The notes: generated by a model not told the origin, from the letters alone. A DNA stretch of 64,000 bases from DASSWG01 sp041689995 (GCA_041689995.1 JBDNFD010000070.1:1-64000), one strand, 5' to 3'. Numbered from the stretch's first letter, positions 9,155-18,939 are shown. Numbers and translations are program-made.

Positions 9155-10696
9155 CTACATTCCTCCTTTTCTTTCGGGAACTCTCGGCGTTGGCCAAATT
9201 TGGGGTTCTCCGGTTCTATCATCCATTGGAAGAATAACTTGCTCTCGCGAAGTTTTGGAATTATCTTCTGAAGCCATATAAGCCAAAATCGCAGTCAAAA
9301 TCACATTGCTTTGCACATCATCAAAAACGATTTTATCGTAGGTATCGCGGTTGGTGTGCCACGTGTAGTTCCAGTAATCCCAACTCAAAGAACTCAAACT
9401 AAATGCCGGTGCACCTGCCGCAACAAATGAAGCATTGTCCGAGCCGCCACGCGCTGGCCAACCCGGAAACGTCGTTTCAATTTCCTTGCGAATAGTATCC
9501 GGAACAGCTTTTAACCATCGCAAAATATAATCATAAGACTGTAGAAAACCCGCACCGTTGATGCTGGCAACTCTTCCGGTTCCATTGTCTTGATTGAAAA
9601 CCGCCTGGATATTACTCACAATTTCAGGATGGTCTGCAACAAAAGACGAAGAGCCGTTCAAACCCTGTTCCTCACTTCCCCAATGGCCAACCAAAATGGT
9701 ACGTTTAGGGTTTGGATATACCTTTTTCAAAATGCGCATGGCTTCCATCATTACTAAGGTTCCGGTGCCATTATCTGTTGCACCGGTACCGCCATCCCAA
9801 GAGTCAAAATGGGCAGAAAGAATTACATATTCCTCGGGTTTTTCGGTTCCTTTTATTTCGGCAATCGTATTGAAAGTTGGAACGATACCCAAATCTTTGG
9901 ATTCCGCAATTACGTGTATTTTCGGTTTGTCGCCGTGTTCCACCATTCTGTAAAGCATGGTGTAATCTTCCAATTCAAGATCTACCGTCGGAATCTTTTT
10001 TGTGCGAGCCCCGAATATCTTGTTTACGCCAAAACCTTTGGACCAATATGAATCAACGATTCCAACGGCGCCAGCTTCTTCAAAGGCAGCAATAATGCTT
10101 CTCCTGTCATAACCACTTCGTTTTATGTTTTCGCGCCACGCTTGGGTCAATTCATTTCTTTCTTCCTTCATCTTTTCAAAAGATTCTGGTGTGGCCCATT
10201 CTTTCCAATTATCATCGGGACGGCCGGTGGGTTGCTGCATCGCAATCATCACAAATTTCCCTTTCACTTTCGACAACCATTTTTTGAAAGAAATGGAATC
10301 TCTTATTTCGGGGATAACAATCAATTCCGCAGTTACGCCTTTTGAAGAAGTTCCCGGATTCCAAGCTAATTGTGTTCCATCCAAACTTTGAACCCTTGGA
10401 TAAACCATATCAATATGCGTGATACCCCGCTCCCAGCCTTTCCACTCGCCCCATTGCTGGTTTTCTGCGGAAATTCCCCAAGTTTTATATTTTGCCACGG
10501 CCCAATCATGTGCTTGTTTCATTTGTGGGGTTCCGACCAATCGCGGACCAATATCGTCAAGCAATTCGTGGGCAAGAATTTCAAGTTGTGAATTATTGTA
10601 AGCTTCCTTTTGAATATTTTCAATGACGGTATTTTGTTCCTGTGAAAAGCCGAAAAAGCTTATTAAAAGGAATGCGAAAGCAAATAATTTATTCAT
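9155..10696 (-). CDS. Secreted M28 family zinc aminopeptidase
   Basis: The start is set at the ATG at 10696, giving 513 residues, because the signal peptide MNKLFAFAFLLISFFGFSQ follows at once; the upstream extension begins with TTG and adds only seven residues. A PA-like insert precedes the M28 catalytic domain. Zinc-ligand signatures are SAHFDSWDGGTGATDNGTG (His, bridging Asp), the EEQGLNGS pair of glutamates, and a later DNGTGR and GGSDNASF segment. The protein probably trims peptides in the periplasm or outside the cell. It is transcribed alone, convergent with the RhuM island. Confidence 0.93.
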   Translation of the reverse strand: MNKLFAFAFLLISFFGFSQEQNTVIENIQKEAYNNSQLEILAHELLDDIGPRLVGTPQMKQAHDWAVAKYKTWGISAENQQWGEWKGWERGITHIDMVYPRVQSLDGTQLAWNPGTSSKGVTAELIVIPEIRDSISFKKWLSKVKGKFVMIAMQQPTGRPDDNWKEWATPESFEKMKEERNELTQAWRENIKRSGYDRRSIIAAFEEAGAVGIVDSYWSKGFGVNKIFGARTKKIPTVDLELEDYTMLYRMVEHGDKPKIHVIAESKDLGIVPTFNTIAEIKGTEKPEEYVILSAHFDSWDGGTGATDNGTGTLVMMEAMRILKKVYPNPKRTILVGHWGSEEQGLNGSSSFVADHPEIVSNIQAVFNQDNGTGRVASINGAGFLQSYDYILRWLKAVPDTIRKEIETTFPGWPARGGSDNASFVAAGAPAFSLSSLSWDYWNYTWHTNRDTYDKIVFDDVQSNVILTAILAYMASEDNSKTSREQVILPMDDRTGEPQIWPTPRVPERKGGM

Positions 10697-10906
10697 AATG
10701 AGCAGTTTAAGTTCCAAAGGGTTTTTCCTGAAGTAAAACCTAAAACTACAATATATTTTAGATTACCAAAAACTTTATGAATGAACTACCAACCGGGGAA
10801 ATATTTTTGCTCAAAATAACCACAGAAAGAAAGGGAAAAGAGAATGCAACAGGAATTTCTGCGCTAAGTTCGGTATAATTTCGTTCTGCTTTGTTTCCGC
10901 AATCTA

Positions 10907-11317
10907 CTAAACCATCCGCCGTTTATCAAAATAATTTTTAAGAATAGGAACCTGAACGCAAACCATCACCGCAAATAACAAAACAGCATAGACCGTGATT
11001 TTTGAAGGCGTTATAGCAGCAAGTCCTTTTGAAATAAGATTGTTATCCATAAAGTTAAAAGATAGCTTGGGCCAAGCCATAGGCGTGGGCTGAACGAAAA
11101 ACCATAAATAGGTAGTGAAGCCAACTATAAGCGCTGCGATGACAATCCATATATATTTTGGAATCAATGGACTGTACCGAATGGCGACGCTTTGTGGTTG
11201 TGCGTTTACCGCTGCCATTACCTTGTTGGTAAACTGGGAGGAAGGGGTTTCCAAAGTGGTTTTTTGTATCGCTTTGGCTACCAAGTGTTCTAACTGTCTA
11301 TCTTCTTGCTCTTTCAT
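10907..11317 (-). CDS. Membrane protein co-transcribed with ECF sigma, probable anti-sigma factor
   Basis: The 136-residue protein has a soluble charged N-terminus (about 45 residues, containing MKEQEDRQLEHLVAKAI), a membrane segment near residues 50-72, and a second hydrophobic segment near 108-128. Its start overlaps the end of the sigma gene by 20 nt, the classic layout of an ECF sigma and its membrane anti-sigma. There is no recognisable zinc-binding HxxxCxxC motif, so it would belong to a divergent, Bacteroidota-type class. The anti-sigma role is inferred from gene order, size and topology, not from homology. Confidence 0.75.
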   Translation of the reverse strand: MKEQEDRQLEHLVAKAIQKTTLETPSSQFTNKVMAAVNAQPQSVAIRYSPLIPKYIWIVIAALIVGFTTYLWFFVQPTPMAWPKLSFNFMDNNLISKGLAAITPSKITVYAVLLFAVMVCVQVPILKNYFDKRRMV

Positions 11318-11888
11318 AGCCTTGTATTATTTCCGGTTCCATTCGTTGTTTTAGGATGTTCGCCAGCCTTTTTCTTGCCCTGTGGATGTTCACTTTTACC
11401 GTGTTTGACTCCTTATTCACAATCTGTGAAATCTCTTCCAAAGATAGTTCTTCAAAATAAAATAAGGTAAGCAAAAAACTGTCCTTGCCTGCCAATTGTT
11501 GCAAACAGTCCTGTATAGTCTTTTGCTGCTCCGCGGTTTCCATAGCTTCCAAGGCATTATCCAAGGTTTTAATTTGGTTTTCCGTAAAGGAATCTATAGC
11601 AATTTCCCTTTGGCGTCTGTTGTTCTTTTTTATCCGGTCTAAACAGGTATTATAGGCCACTTTATAAACCCAAGTGGAAAGTTTGGAGTCACCCTTAAAC
11701 TTCGCCAAAGCTTTATAAACTTTTATAAAAGTATCTTGGGAAACTTCTTCGGCTTCTTCTCGATTCTTCAGCATTCGCATTGACAAAGTAAACACTAAAT
11801 CCTTATAACGATCCACCAATATAGCAAACGCCTGGGTATCTCCCCCAGTGATTTTATTGATGATGGACGTTTCTTGGTCAGTGGTCAT
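11298..11888 (-). CDS. ECF RNA polymerase sigma factor
   Basis: This is a sigma-70 family ECF protein of 196 residues. Region 2 contains RYKDLVFTLSMRMLKNREEAEEVSQDTFIKVYKALAKF (read in two parts) and the region 2.4 signature STWVYKVAYNTCLDRIKK; region 4 contains LEEISQIVNKESNTVKVNIHRARKRL. I place the start at 11888 (MTTDQETS) rather than 11906, because a promoter element with GTCGTC at 11899-11904 lies inside the longer version. The leader would then be only a few bases. An anti-sigma-like gene overlaps its end, and a DUF6249 gene is divergently transcribed from a matching promoter, so the sigma factor probably activates both directions. Confidence 0.93.
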   Translation of the reverse strand: MTTDQETSIINKITGGDTQAFAILVDRYKDLVFTLSMRMLKNREEAEEVSQDTFIKVYKALAKFKGDSKLSTWVYKVAYNTCLDRIKKNNRRQREIAIDSFTENQIKTLDNALEAMETAEQQKTIQDCLQQLAGKDSFLLTLFYFEELSLEEISQIVNKESNTVKVNIHRARKRLANILKQRMEPEIIQGYERARR

Positions 11889-11898
11889 TTGATTATAA

Positions 11899-11924
11899 GA
11901 CGACAAGAGACAAACTTAGGTTAC
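11899..11924 (-). promoter_or_regulatory. Predicted ECF-type promoter of the sigma gene
   Basis: On the minus strand GTAACC (11924-11919), a 14-bp spacer, then GTCGTC (11904-11899). AACC/CGTC with this type of spacing is the usual ECF -35/-10 layout. The same two hexamers with the same spacer length occur in the opposite direction at 11959-11984, so this is likely the site recognised by the sigma factor encoded here (autoregulation). Confidence 0.75.
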
Positions 11925-11958
11925 AGGAGTTTGGAAAAAAAATAATAGGCAAAAGAAT

Positions 11959-11984
11959 GTAACCTAAAATGAAAAGCTGTCGTC
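11959..11984 (+). promoter_or_regulatory. Predicted ECF-type promoter of the DUF6249 gene
   Basis: GTAACC (11959-11964), a 14-bp spacer, GTCGTC (11979-11984). The hexamers and spacer length are identical to the divergent promoter at 11899-11924, while the spacer sequences differ, which argues for selection on the boxes. The transcript would begin near 11992, about 40 nt before the ATG at 12032. Confidence 0.75.
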
Positions 11985-12031
11985 ATAAGCTATGAACACA
12001 TTAAAATCAATCAACTTAAAAACGAACAATC

Positions 12032-12388
12032 ATGGGAGTAGAATTTATTTTTTTGCCGCTATTAATTGGAGCTATCTTCGGAATTTTCTATCTGCATTAT
12101 TCCACACGCAACAAAGAGCGAATGGCGCTTATAGAAAAAGGAGCGGATGCCAGTATTTTTGTAAAAGGAAAATTGCGTGCCGCGCCAGTATGGAAAGTCT
12201 TTATTTTGAACTTGTCCCTTTTATTAATGGGAATTGGAGTGGGCATTTTTATAGCCTCATTGCTTCACTACAATATGGGCGTGGAACAGCAAGTGGCTTA
12301 CCCTGGAACTATTTTCTTGATGGCAGGTATTGGCTTGTTTGTAGGTTTTACCATGACCAAGAATTTGGATAAGGACAAGAATATTTAG
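12032..12388 (+). CDS. DUF6249-type small membrane protein
   Basis: The 118-residue protein has three hydrophobic segments (residues ~2-22, ~58-80, ~92-112). The first loop contains HYSTRNKERMALIEKGADAS, a signature of the DUF6249 membrane proteins often found beside ECF sigma factors in Bacteroidota. The function is unknown. It is divergent from the sigma gene and preceded by a matching ECF-type promoter, so it is probably a target of that sigma. An overlapping frame at 11992-12372 lacks family character and was discarded. Confidence 0.85.
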   Translation: MGVEFIFLPLLIGAIFGIFYLHYSTRNKERMALIEKGADASIFVKGKLRAAPVWKVFILNLSLLLMGIGVGIFIASLLHYNMGVEQQVAYPGTIFLMAGIGLFVGFTMTKNLDKDKNI

Positions 12389-12462
12389 AAGACTGATTCA
12401 ATTTAAAGGTCGAAAACATGTTTTTTCAGAAAACACGCTTTTTTTCCTAAAAGTTAATTTGT

Positions 12463-12480
12463 AACATAGACTCTTATGTT
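12463..12480. promoter_or_regulatory. Inverted repeat upstream of the serine hydrolase
   Basis: AACATA-GACTCT-TATGTT is a perfect 6-bp inverted repeat with a 6-bp spacer, 43 bp before the start at 12523. It may be an operator or a chance palindrome in AT-rich DNA; no nearby regulator gene identifies a partner. Confidence 0.3.
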
Positions 12481-12522
12481 AGCTATTTGTAATCAAAATA
12501 ATCCATCAACTAAACCAAAATT

Positions 12523-14280
12523 ATGAAATCATACAAAAATCCTTTTTGCAGAACCGTCTTTATGGCGATCATAGCCTTTGTGGCAACGCTTAGCAGTAGC
12601 TTTGGGCAGAACAAAACGGCACAATTAGATGAGCTTTTAAACAAATATACCGAATACGGCCAGTTTAACGGTTCCGTACTCGTGGCGGAAAACGGCAAGG
12701 TTATCTACAAAAAAGGTTTCGGAATGGCAAATATGGAATGGGATATTCCCAATGCGCCCGATACCAAATTCCGTTTGGGCAGTATTACCAAACAGTTTAC
12801 TTCTATGCTCATCATGCAATTGGTAGCCGAAGCAAAATTGGATTTGCAGGCAACAATTTCCAACTATCTGCCAGATTATTCCAAAGTGAATGGTGATAAA
12901 ATAACTATTCACCAATTGCTGACTCATACTTCAGGAATTCCGAATTATACGTCTTTTCCGAATTTCTTTAAAGAGTTGAGTCGCAATCCATATACTCCCA
13001 CGGAGATGACAAAAATGTTCGCGGATTCTACCTTGGACTTTACACCTGGCGACCAATTTTCTTATAGTAATTCGGGTTATATCGTTTTGGGTGCAATAAT
13101 TGAAAAAGTTACGGGCAAATCCTATGAAGTAGTTTTACAGGAAAGAATATTCGATCCCCTAAAAATGAAAAATTCTGGTTATGATCACCACAGTACGATT
13201 CTTAAAAAACGCGCCTCGGGTTACGAAATGAAGGGAAGCATCCCTGAAAATACTCCTTATATAGATATGTCCACTCCGTATGCCGCGGGCTCTTTGTATT
13301 CCACTGTGGAAGATCTGTTTCTGTGGGATCAGGCCTTATATACCGAAAAGTTGCTTCCGAAGAAATACCGGGATATGCTGTTTGAAAAATACATTACAGC
13401 TTTCGGACAATATTATGGTTATGGATGGGAAGTGGGCTATATGCCAATTGGCAATACCAAAGACAGTGTACAGATCATTGCCCACAGTGGTGGGATCAAT
13501 GGGTTTAATACGGATATTACGCGAATGCCCAAAGACAAATCCACCATTATTTTGTTGAACAATACCGGAGGTGCGCCGCTAAGTGCTATGACCAAAGCCA
13601 TTGCCGGAATTCTGTATGACAAGCCTTATGATCTTCCGAAGCAGTCTTTGGCCATTTCAGTTTATAACGAAATTATTGATAAGGATTTAAAATCTGGCCT
13701 TGCGTTTTATGAAAAGAACAAGGACTCAAAAGCATTTTCCCTTAAAGAAAGCGAAATGAACATGGTAGGCTATAATCTGTTGCAGGCCGGAAAAAAACAA
13801 GATGCAGAAGCAATTCTTAAACTGAATGTGGAAACCTTTCCGAAATCTTTTAATGTATATGACAGTTATGCCGAAGTATTGATGGAACAAGGCAAGAATG
13901 AGTTGGCCATTGCTAATTATAAGAAATCTATTGCGCTAAATCCCGGTAATCAAAACGGAATTGATATGCTGAAAAAATTAGGTGTTGAAACTGAAAGCAT
14001 GGTAAAAGATGCAACCGTGCCCGATACCGTTTTGGAAAGTTATGTGGGACAGTATGAATTGAAACCTGGCTTCATTCTTACAATAACCAAAGAAGGAAAC
14101 CAACTTTCCGCCCAAGCAACCGGACAATCTGCAGCGCCAATTTTTCCGAAATCGGAAACAGGGTTTTATCTGAAAGTAGTTTCGGCGCAACTTACTTTCC
14201 ATAAAAATGAAGCTGGAAAAGTTGAGAGTTTAACCTTGTTTCAAGGCGGGCAGGAGATTGTCGGGAAGAAGGTTCAATAG
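12523..14280 (+). CDS. Secreted class C beta-lactamase-type serine hydrolase with TPR tail
   Basis: The 585-residue protein has a signal peptide (residues 1-29, ending SSFGQ). The penicillin-binding-like fold carries the catalytic SxxK as SITK (GSITKQFTSM), the YxN as YSN (FSYSNSGYIVLG) and HSGG in place of KTG. After about residue 370, helical repeats resembling TPR (NVYDSYAEVLMEQGKNELA) are followed by a C-terminal beta domain typical of exported Flavobacteriia hydrolases. The substrate is unknown; relatives are esterases or D-aminopeptidases, and a beta-lactamase role is not implied. It is probably monocistronic. Confidence 0.9.
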   Translation: MKSYKNPFCRTVFMAIIAFVATLSSSFGQNKTAQLDELLNKYTEYGQFNGSVLVAENGKVIYKKGFGMANMEWDIPNAPDTKFRLGSITKQFTSMLIMQLVAEAKLDLQATISNYLPDYSKVNGDKITIHQLLTHTSGIPNYTSFPNFFKELSRNPYTPTEMTKMFADSTLDFTPGDQFSYSNSGYIVLGAIIEKVTGKSYEVVLQERIFDPLKMKNSGYDHHSTILKKRASGYEMKGSIPENTPYIDMSTPYAAGSLYSTVEDLFLWDQALYTEKLLPKKYRDMLFEKYITAFGQYYGYGWEVGYMPIGNTKDSVQIIAHSGGINGFNTDITRMPKDKSTIILLNNTGGAPLSAMTKAIAGILYDKPYDLPKQSLAISVYNEIIDKDLKSGLAFYEKNKDSKAFSLKESEMNMVGYNLLQAGKKQDAEAILKLNVETFPKSFNVYDSYAEVLMEQGKNELAIANYKKSIALNPGNQNGIDMLKKLGVETESMVKDATVPDTVLESYVGQYELKPGFILTITKEGNQLSAQATGQSAAPIFPKSETGFYLKVVSAQLTFHKNEAGKVESLTLFQGGQEIVGKKVQ

Positions 14281-14363
14281 TTGACTCTTCTCGATTCTCG
14301 GTTTTAGCTGACTAAACTGCATTGGCTTTTATCCCGTTAAAGATATAATTTTAAAAAAGAAAT

Positions 14364-15767
14364 TTATTCCCATCCACCACCAAGGGCTTGATAAAGCGTA
14401 ACCATGGCGTTGAGTTGTTGGAAACGGGAATCGACCAAATTCAGCTGGGCGTTCAAGGCATTTTGTCGTGCTGTCAACACTTCCAAATAATTCGCCAAAC
14501 CATTGTTCAACAGTTTTTCAGAATAGTCGGTGGCAAGTTGGTACGCATCAGTTTGCTTCTCCCGAATTTCTATGATCTCAGTTGCTGTGTCATAATTTGC
14601 CAATGCATCGGAAACTTCTTTTCCCGCGTTCAACAAGGTTCTTTCATAATTCAGCAGGGCTTTTTCTTTTTGCGAAAGCGAAACTTCGTATGCAGTTCTT
14701 ATTTTCCTTCCGTTTAGCAAAGGTTGAAACAATCCTCCTGCAACCGATGAAAAAATGGAGCTTGCACTGAACCAATCTTCCAATTCAAAACTCTGAAAAC
14801 CTGTCGCAGCGGTCAACGTCAGAGAAGGATAAAAATTTGATTTTGCCACATTGGTCAATTCAAAGGCATTCATTAAATTGAACTCCGCCGCCATCACATC
14901 CAGACGATTTTCCAATAATAATGAGGAAACACCGGTTTTAAGTTCGGTTTCTATCCGTTGGGTTTCCAATTCTGTTCGTACAATGGCGTGCGGCGGTTCA
15001 TCCAACAAAATACTCAAAGTGTTTTCCAATAACTTGATATTATTTTTCAAATTCACCAAAATGATTTGCGCGGTGTAAATTTGGGCTTCAGTTTGTTTTA
15101 CGGCCACCGCCGTAAGTTGTCCAGCTTCTTTCAAAGCTTGTGTGGCTTCCAAGCTGCTTTCGCGCGCTCCAATGGATTCTTCCGCGATTTTAACTTGTTC
15201 ATCCAAAGCCAATAGTTGATAATAAATAGACGCAATCGAAGCAATAAGTTCGGTTTTTACGGCTTTGTGCGCGGCCACACTTTGTAAATATCCAGCGGCA
15301 AAAGCGCGTTTCTGACTGCGTATTTTTCCCCAGATATCAGCTTCCCAAGACAAGGAAGCGGTCAGATCGTATTGGTTCACCGTTTCCCCAGCAGTCGCGG
15401 CACCAATCTGGCTACTTTCGGAAGGATCCATCCAAGTGTAACTGCCGTTTACGCCCAGAGTTGGCAGATATCCAGCTTTTCCTTGTTTTAAATATGCCTC
15501 CGCAGCACGGATATTTTGCAATGCAATTCGAATGTCCAAATTGTTCGATAAACCATCTTCAATATGTTTCTGCAAAGTGGGATCGGTGAAAATTTCGCGC
15601 CAAGGAACATTCGCCATAGATGTGGGATCGGTGGGAATATTATCGGTCCGGTACAAATTTTCGGTGGGCAGTTTAGGACGGTCATAAGTTTTTGCCGTAA
15701 AACATGATTGCAGCGAAAACAAAATTACCGGAACAAGAACAAACTTATATATAGGTGTATTTTTCAT
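14364..15767 (-). CDS. Outer-membrane efflux lipoprotein, TolC/NodT type
   Basis: The start is placed at the ATG at 15767 (467 residues), because a lipoprotein signal with lipobox LQSC follows; the longer frame overlaps the RND pump gene. The sequence has the duplicated outer-membrane factor architecture, with long helices (LDIRIALQNIRAAEAYLKQGKAGY; KLLNNGLANYLEVLTARQNAL, each read in parts) and the ending VTLYQALGGGW that is typical of NodT lipoproteins. It forms the exit duct of the tripartite pump. It follows the pump gene after 7 nt, as the last gene of the operon. Confidence 0.93.
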   Translation of the reverse strand: MKNTPIYKFVLVPVILFSLQSCFTAKTYDRPKLPTENLYRTDNIPTDPTSMANVPWREIFTDPTLQKHIEDGLSNNLDIRIALQNIRAAEAYLKQGKAGYLPTLGVNGSYTWMDPSESSQIGAATAGETVNQYDLTASLSWEADIWGKIRSQKRAFAAGYLQSVAAHKAVKTELIASIASIYYQLLALDEQVKIAEESIGARESSLEATQALKEAGQLTAVAVKQTEAQIYTAQIILVNLKNNIKLLENTLSILLDEPPHAIVRTELETQRIETELKTGVSSLLLENRLDVMAAEFNLMNAFELTNVAKSNFYPSLTLTAATGFQSFELEDWFSASSIFSSVAGGLFQPLLNGRKIRTAYEVSLSQKEKALLNYERTLLNAGKEVSDALANYDTATEIIEIREKQTDAYQLATDYSEKLLNNGLANYLEVLTARQNALNAQLNLVDSRFQQLNAMVTLYQALGGGWE

Positions 15768-15774
15768 CTTTATA

Positions 15775-18700
15775 TTATTTTTCAATTGTCGTTCCCTCAA
15801 TATCTGTTTCACCGTGTGAGTCTGCAGGAATTGGCGGACCTGATATTTTTTCTTGTAACCACTGAAAGAAAATGTAAAACAAAGGAATAACAAACACTCC
15901 GAGCACCGTTCCTATTAAAAGTCCGCCAACGGCTCCCGTCCCGATTGATCTATTTCCCATTGCACCGATACCGTTCGCCAAAACCAAGGGCGTTAAGCCC
16001 AAAATAAAGGCAAAGGAAGTCATCAAAATAGGTCGCAATCGAACGCGTGCACCTTCAAAGGCCGAATCAACAATAGACATTCCGGATTTCCGTCTTTGGA
16101 TGGCAAACTCTACGATCAAAATCGCATTTTTAGCCAATAACCCGATCAACATAATCAGGGCAATTTGAAAGTAGATATTGATTTGTAATCCAGCTAAAGC
16201 TGTGGTTAAATAAGCACCCATAATCCCGACCGGAAGTGAAAACAATACCGAAAATGGGATTAAATAACTTTCATATTGGGCAGCCAAAATAAAATATACG
16301 AACAACACGCTCAAAATCAGGATGAAAGTGGTCTGGTTTCCTGCCAAAATTTCTTCCCTCGTCAAACCGGAATACGCAATATCAAAATCGCCTGGCAATT
16401 GTGTCCTCACATCTTGAATAGCAGTAATGGCGTCACCTGAAGAGAATCCCGGAGCCGGAGCTGCCGTGACACTTGCCGAATTGTATAGGTTGAACCGTTT
16501 GACAGTTTGCGGCCCATAAACGCGTTTTAATTTTACAAATTCTGTAATCGGAGCCATTTCGCCAGCATCGTTCCGTACAAAAAGAGAATTCAAATCATCT
16601 GTGGAAGCCCTGTCTTTTGGCAATGCCTGCACATACACACGATATTGCTTTCCGAACCGTGAAAAATCCGAAGCGTAAATTCCACCGATATATCCTTGCA
16701 AAGTTCTAAAAATACTGCTGATGGAAACCCCGGCTTCTTTAGCTTTTGGCACATCCAACTGAATTTCATATTTTGGATAATTGGTGTTGAAAGAAGTTTG
16801 GGCGTATAAAATTTCCGGCCTGGCGGAAAGTTCTCCCAAAAACTGCTGAGCAGTTTTATCCAATTCTTCAAAACTTCCCCCAGATTTGTCCAATAATTCA
16901 AATGTTGCCCCGGAAGAAGCTCCATATCCCGGAATACTAGGAGGTGCAAAAAATAAGATGTTCGCGCCCGGAATTGTGCTGGCGATGCCAAACATTTTTC
17001 CCGTTAAAGCTTTCGCGGAAAGGGAATCTGCTTCCCGTTCTTCCCACGGATCGAGCGAAACGAAACCAATGGCATAATTGCTTCCTGAACCCGCAAGAAA
17101 ACTAAATCCGTTTACCATTGTAAATCCTTTCACCCCGGGAAGTTGTTTGAGTCTGCTCGCTAATTCATTCGTGATTTCAACGGTCCTGTCCAAAGAAGCA
17201 CCGGCCGGAAGTTGCACATCAGCAAAAATAATTCCGCGATCTTCATCGGGAACAAATCCGCTCGGGGTAGTTTTTGCCGTCCAAAAAATAGCGGCCACCG
17301 AGAGCAGCAATATTAAAACTGGAATCCACTTATGACGGTACATAAACCGAAGGGAATTCCCATATTTTTGTGTAGTGACGGAAAATGCCGTATTGAAACT
17401 TCCGTAAAAACGATCGAGAAGATTCTTCTTTTTCCCGTCTTCATCCTTTGCCGGTTTCAAAAATAAAGCACACAAAGCCGGACTTAAGGTTAAAGCGTTC
17501 AAAGCTGAAATGGCTATGGCCACAATAAGTGTCACCCCAAATTGTTCGTAGAAAACCCCGGTTGGTCCTTTTATGAATGTCACGGGAATAAACACTGCGG
17601 CCATAACCAAGGTGATCGAAATAATAGCACCTGTAATTTCGCTCATCGCCGATTGGGTCGCTTTGATACTGCTTTTCGCTCCTTCTTCAAGCTTTGCATG
17701 AACAGCTTCCACGACCACAATGGCGTCATCGACCACAATTCCGATAGCAAGCACCAAGGCGAACAAAGTCAATAAATTCAAGGAATACCCGAACAAATTC
17801 AGGAAGAAAAAGGTTCCCACAATGGAAACAGGAACAGAAATCGCAGGAATAAGGGTGGAACGGAAATCTTGCAAGAAAACAAATACCACAATAAACACCA
17901 AAATAAAGGCTTCTATCAGCGTGACGATTACTTTATCAATGGAGGCCGTCAAAAATTCATCAGTATCAAAATTCACCGCCAACTTAAGACCATCGGGAAA
18001 ATCTTCTTTCAGATCATCCAAGGTTTTATAAATTTCCGTAATAATTTCGTGCGCATTTGAACCAGCGGTTTGATTGACCCCCATCGTAACGCCGGCATAA
18101 CCGTTAATATTTGAAATGACGCCATAACCCTCTGCGTCCAATTCCACTTTTGCAACATCGCCCAAGCGCAAAAATTGGCCGTTGCCCAAAGATTTGATAA
18201 TGATATTTTTATATTGCTCAGCATCCTGATAACGACCACCATAGGTAATTACATATTCAAAAGACTTTCCACTATTTTCACCCAATGTACCGGCCGCAGC
18301 CTCCAAACTTTGTTCCTTTAACGCCGCAAGTACATCGGACGGAATGAGGCTGTAAGCAGCTAATTTCTCAGGCAGTAACCAAACCCGCATGGCATATGTC
18401 TTTGCGCCAAAAACCTGTACGTTCCCCACACCGTTGACCCGTTGAACCGCGGGCAACACATTTATATTCAAATAATTTTGAATAAAGGTGGCGTCATAAT
18501 CCGGGTTTGTGGAATAAACGCTGAAATAAATTAATCCACTCGATTGTTGTTTTTGGGTCACCACCCCCGACTGAGTAACCTCTTGTGGCAACAATGGCGT
18601 GGCGCGAGAAACCCGGTTTTGAACGTTTACCGCGGCAATATCCGGATTCACTCCTTGTTCAAAAAACACCTGAATTTGTGCTCGGCCATTACTGGCGGAG

Positions 18701-18939
18701 GAAGTGATATATTTCATCCCTTCCACGCCATTTATTTGTTCCTCGATGGGAATAATTACACTTTCCAGCACTGTGGTGGCATTTGCTCCCGGATAACTTG
18801 CGGAAACTTGTACCGTTGGCGGGGCAATATCTGGATATTGTGTTTGGGGCAAATTGCTGACCCCCAAAATACCCAGAATAACGATCACAATAGAGATCAC
18901 AGTTGACAATACCGGCCGTTCTATGAATTTTTTAAACAT
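15775..18939 (-). CDS. RND multidrug efflux permease (HAE1/AcrB family)
   Basis: The 1054-residue protein has the full AcrB architecture: 12 membrane segments in two halves, two large periplasmic loops, and the proton-relay pair in GIVVDDAIVVVEAVHAK. The N-terminus MFKKFIERPVLSTVIS and the late motif GLLAKNAILIVEFA are typical of hydrophobic and amphiphilic exporters. It uses the proton gradient to extrude drugs or detergents through the periplasmic adaptor and TolC-type duct encoded beside it. It is the third gene of an operon led by a GbsR-type regulator. Length and motifs are intact. Confidence 0.96.
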   Translation of the reverse strand: MFKKFIERPVLSTVISIVIVILGILGVSNLPQTQYPDIAPPTVQVSASYPGANATTVLESVIIPIEEQINGVEGMKYITSSASNGRAQIQVFFEQGVNPDIAAVNVQNRVSRATPLLPQEVTQSGVVTQKQQSSGLIYFSVYSTNPDYDATFIQNYLNINVLPAVQRVNGVGNVQVFGAKTYAMRVWLLPEKLAAYSLIPSDVLAALKEQSLEAAAGTLGENSGKSFEYVITYGGRYQDAEQYKNIIIKSLGNGQFLRLGDVAKVELDAEGYGVISNINGYAGVTMGVNQTAGSNAHEIITEIYKTLDDLKEDFPDGLKLAVNFDTDEFLTASIDKVIVTLIEAFILVFIVVFVFLQDFRSTLIPAISVPVSIVGTFFFLNLFGYSLNLLTLFALVLAIGIVVDDAIVVVEAVHAKLEEGAKSSIKATQSAMSEITGAIISITLVMAAVFIPVTFIKGPTGVFYEQFGVTLIVAIAISALNALTLSPALCALFLKPAKDEDGKKKNLLDRFYGSFNTAFSVTTQKYGNSLRFMYRHKWIPVLILLLSVAAIFWTAKTTPSGFVPDEDRGIIFADVQLPAGASLDRTVEITNELASRLKQLPGVKGFTMVNGFSFLAGSGSNYAIGFVSLDPWEEREADSLSAKALTGKMFGIASTIPGANILFFAPPSIPGYGASSGATFELLDKSGGSFEELDKTAQQFLGELSARPEILYAQTSFNTNYPKYEIQLDVPKAKEAGVSISSIFRTLQGYIGGIYASDFSRFGKQYRVYVQALPKDRASTDDLNSLFVRNDAGEMAPITEFVKLKRVYGPQTVKRFNLYNSASVTAAPAPGFSSGDAITAIQDVRTQLPGDFDIAYSGLTREEILAGNQTTFILILSVLFVYFILAAQYESYLIPFSVLFSLPVGIMGAYLTTALAGLQINIYFQIALIMLIGLLAKNAILIVEFAIQRRKSGMSIVDSAFEGARVRLRPILMTSFAFILGLTPLVLANGIGAMGNRSIGTGAVGGLLIGTVLGVFVIPLFYIFFQWLQEKISGPPIPADSHGETDIEGTTIEK

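Noticed and set aside
11992..12372. A 126-residue plus-strand frame over the DUF6249 gene
   Set aside because: It overlaps almost completely a frame with clear membrane segments and family signature, and its own translation looks random.
12523..14280. Antibiotic-resistance beta-lactamase at 12523 and 44150
   Set aside because: Both have the class C fold, but HSGG replaces KTG and the extra C-terminal domains match exported esterase or peptidase-like hydrolases, so resistance is not supported.
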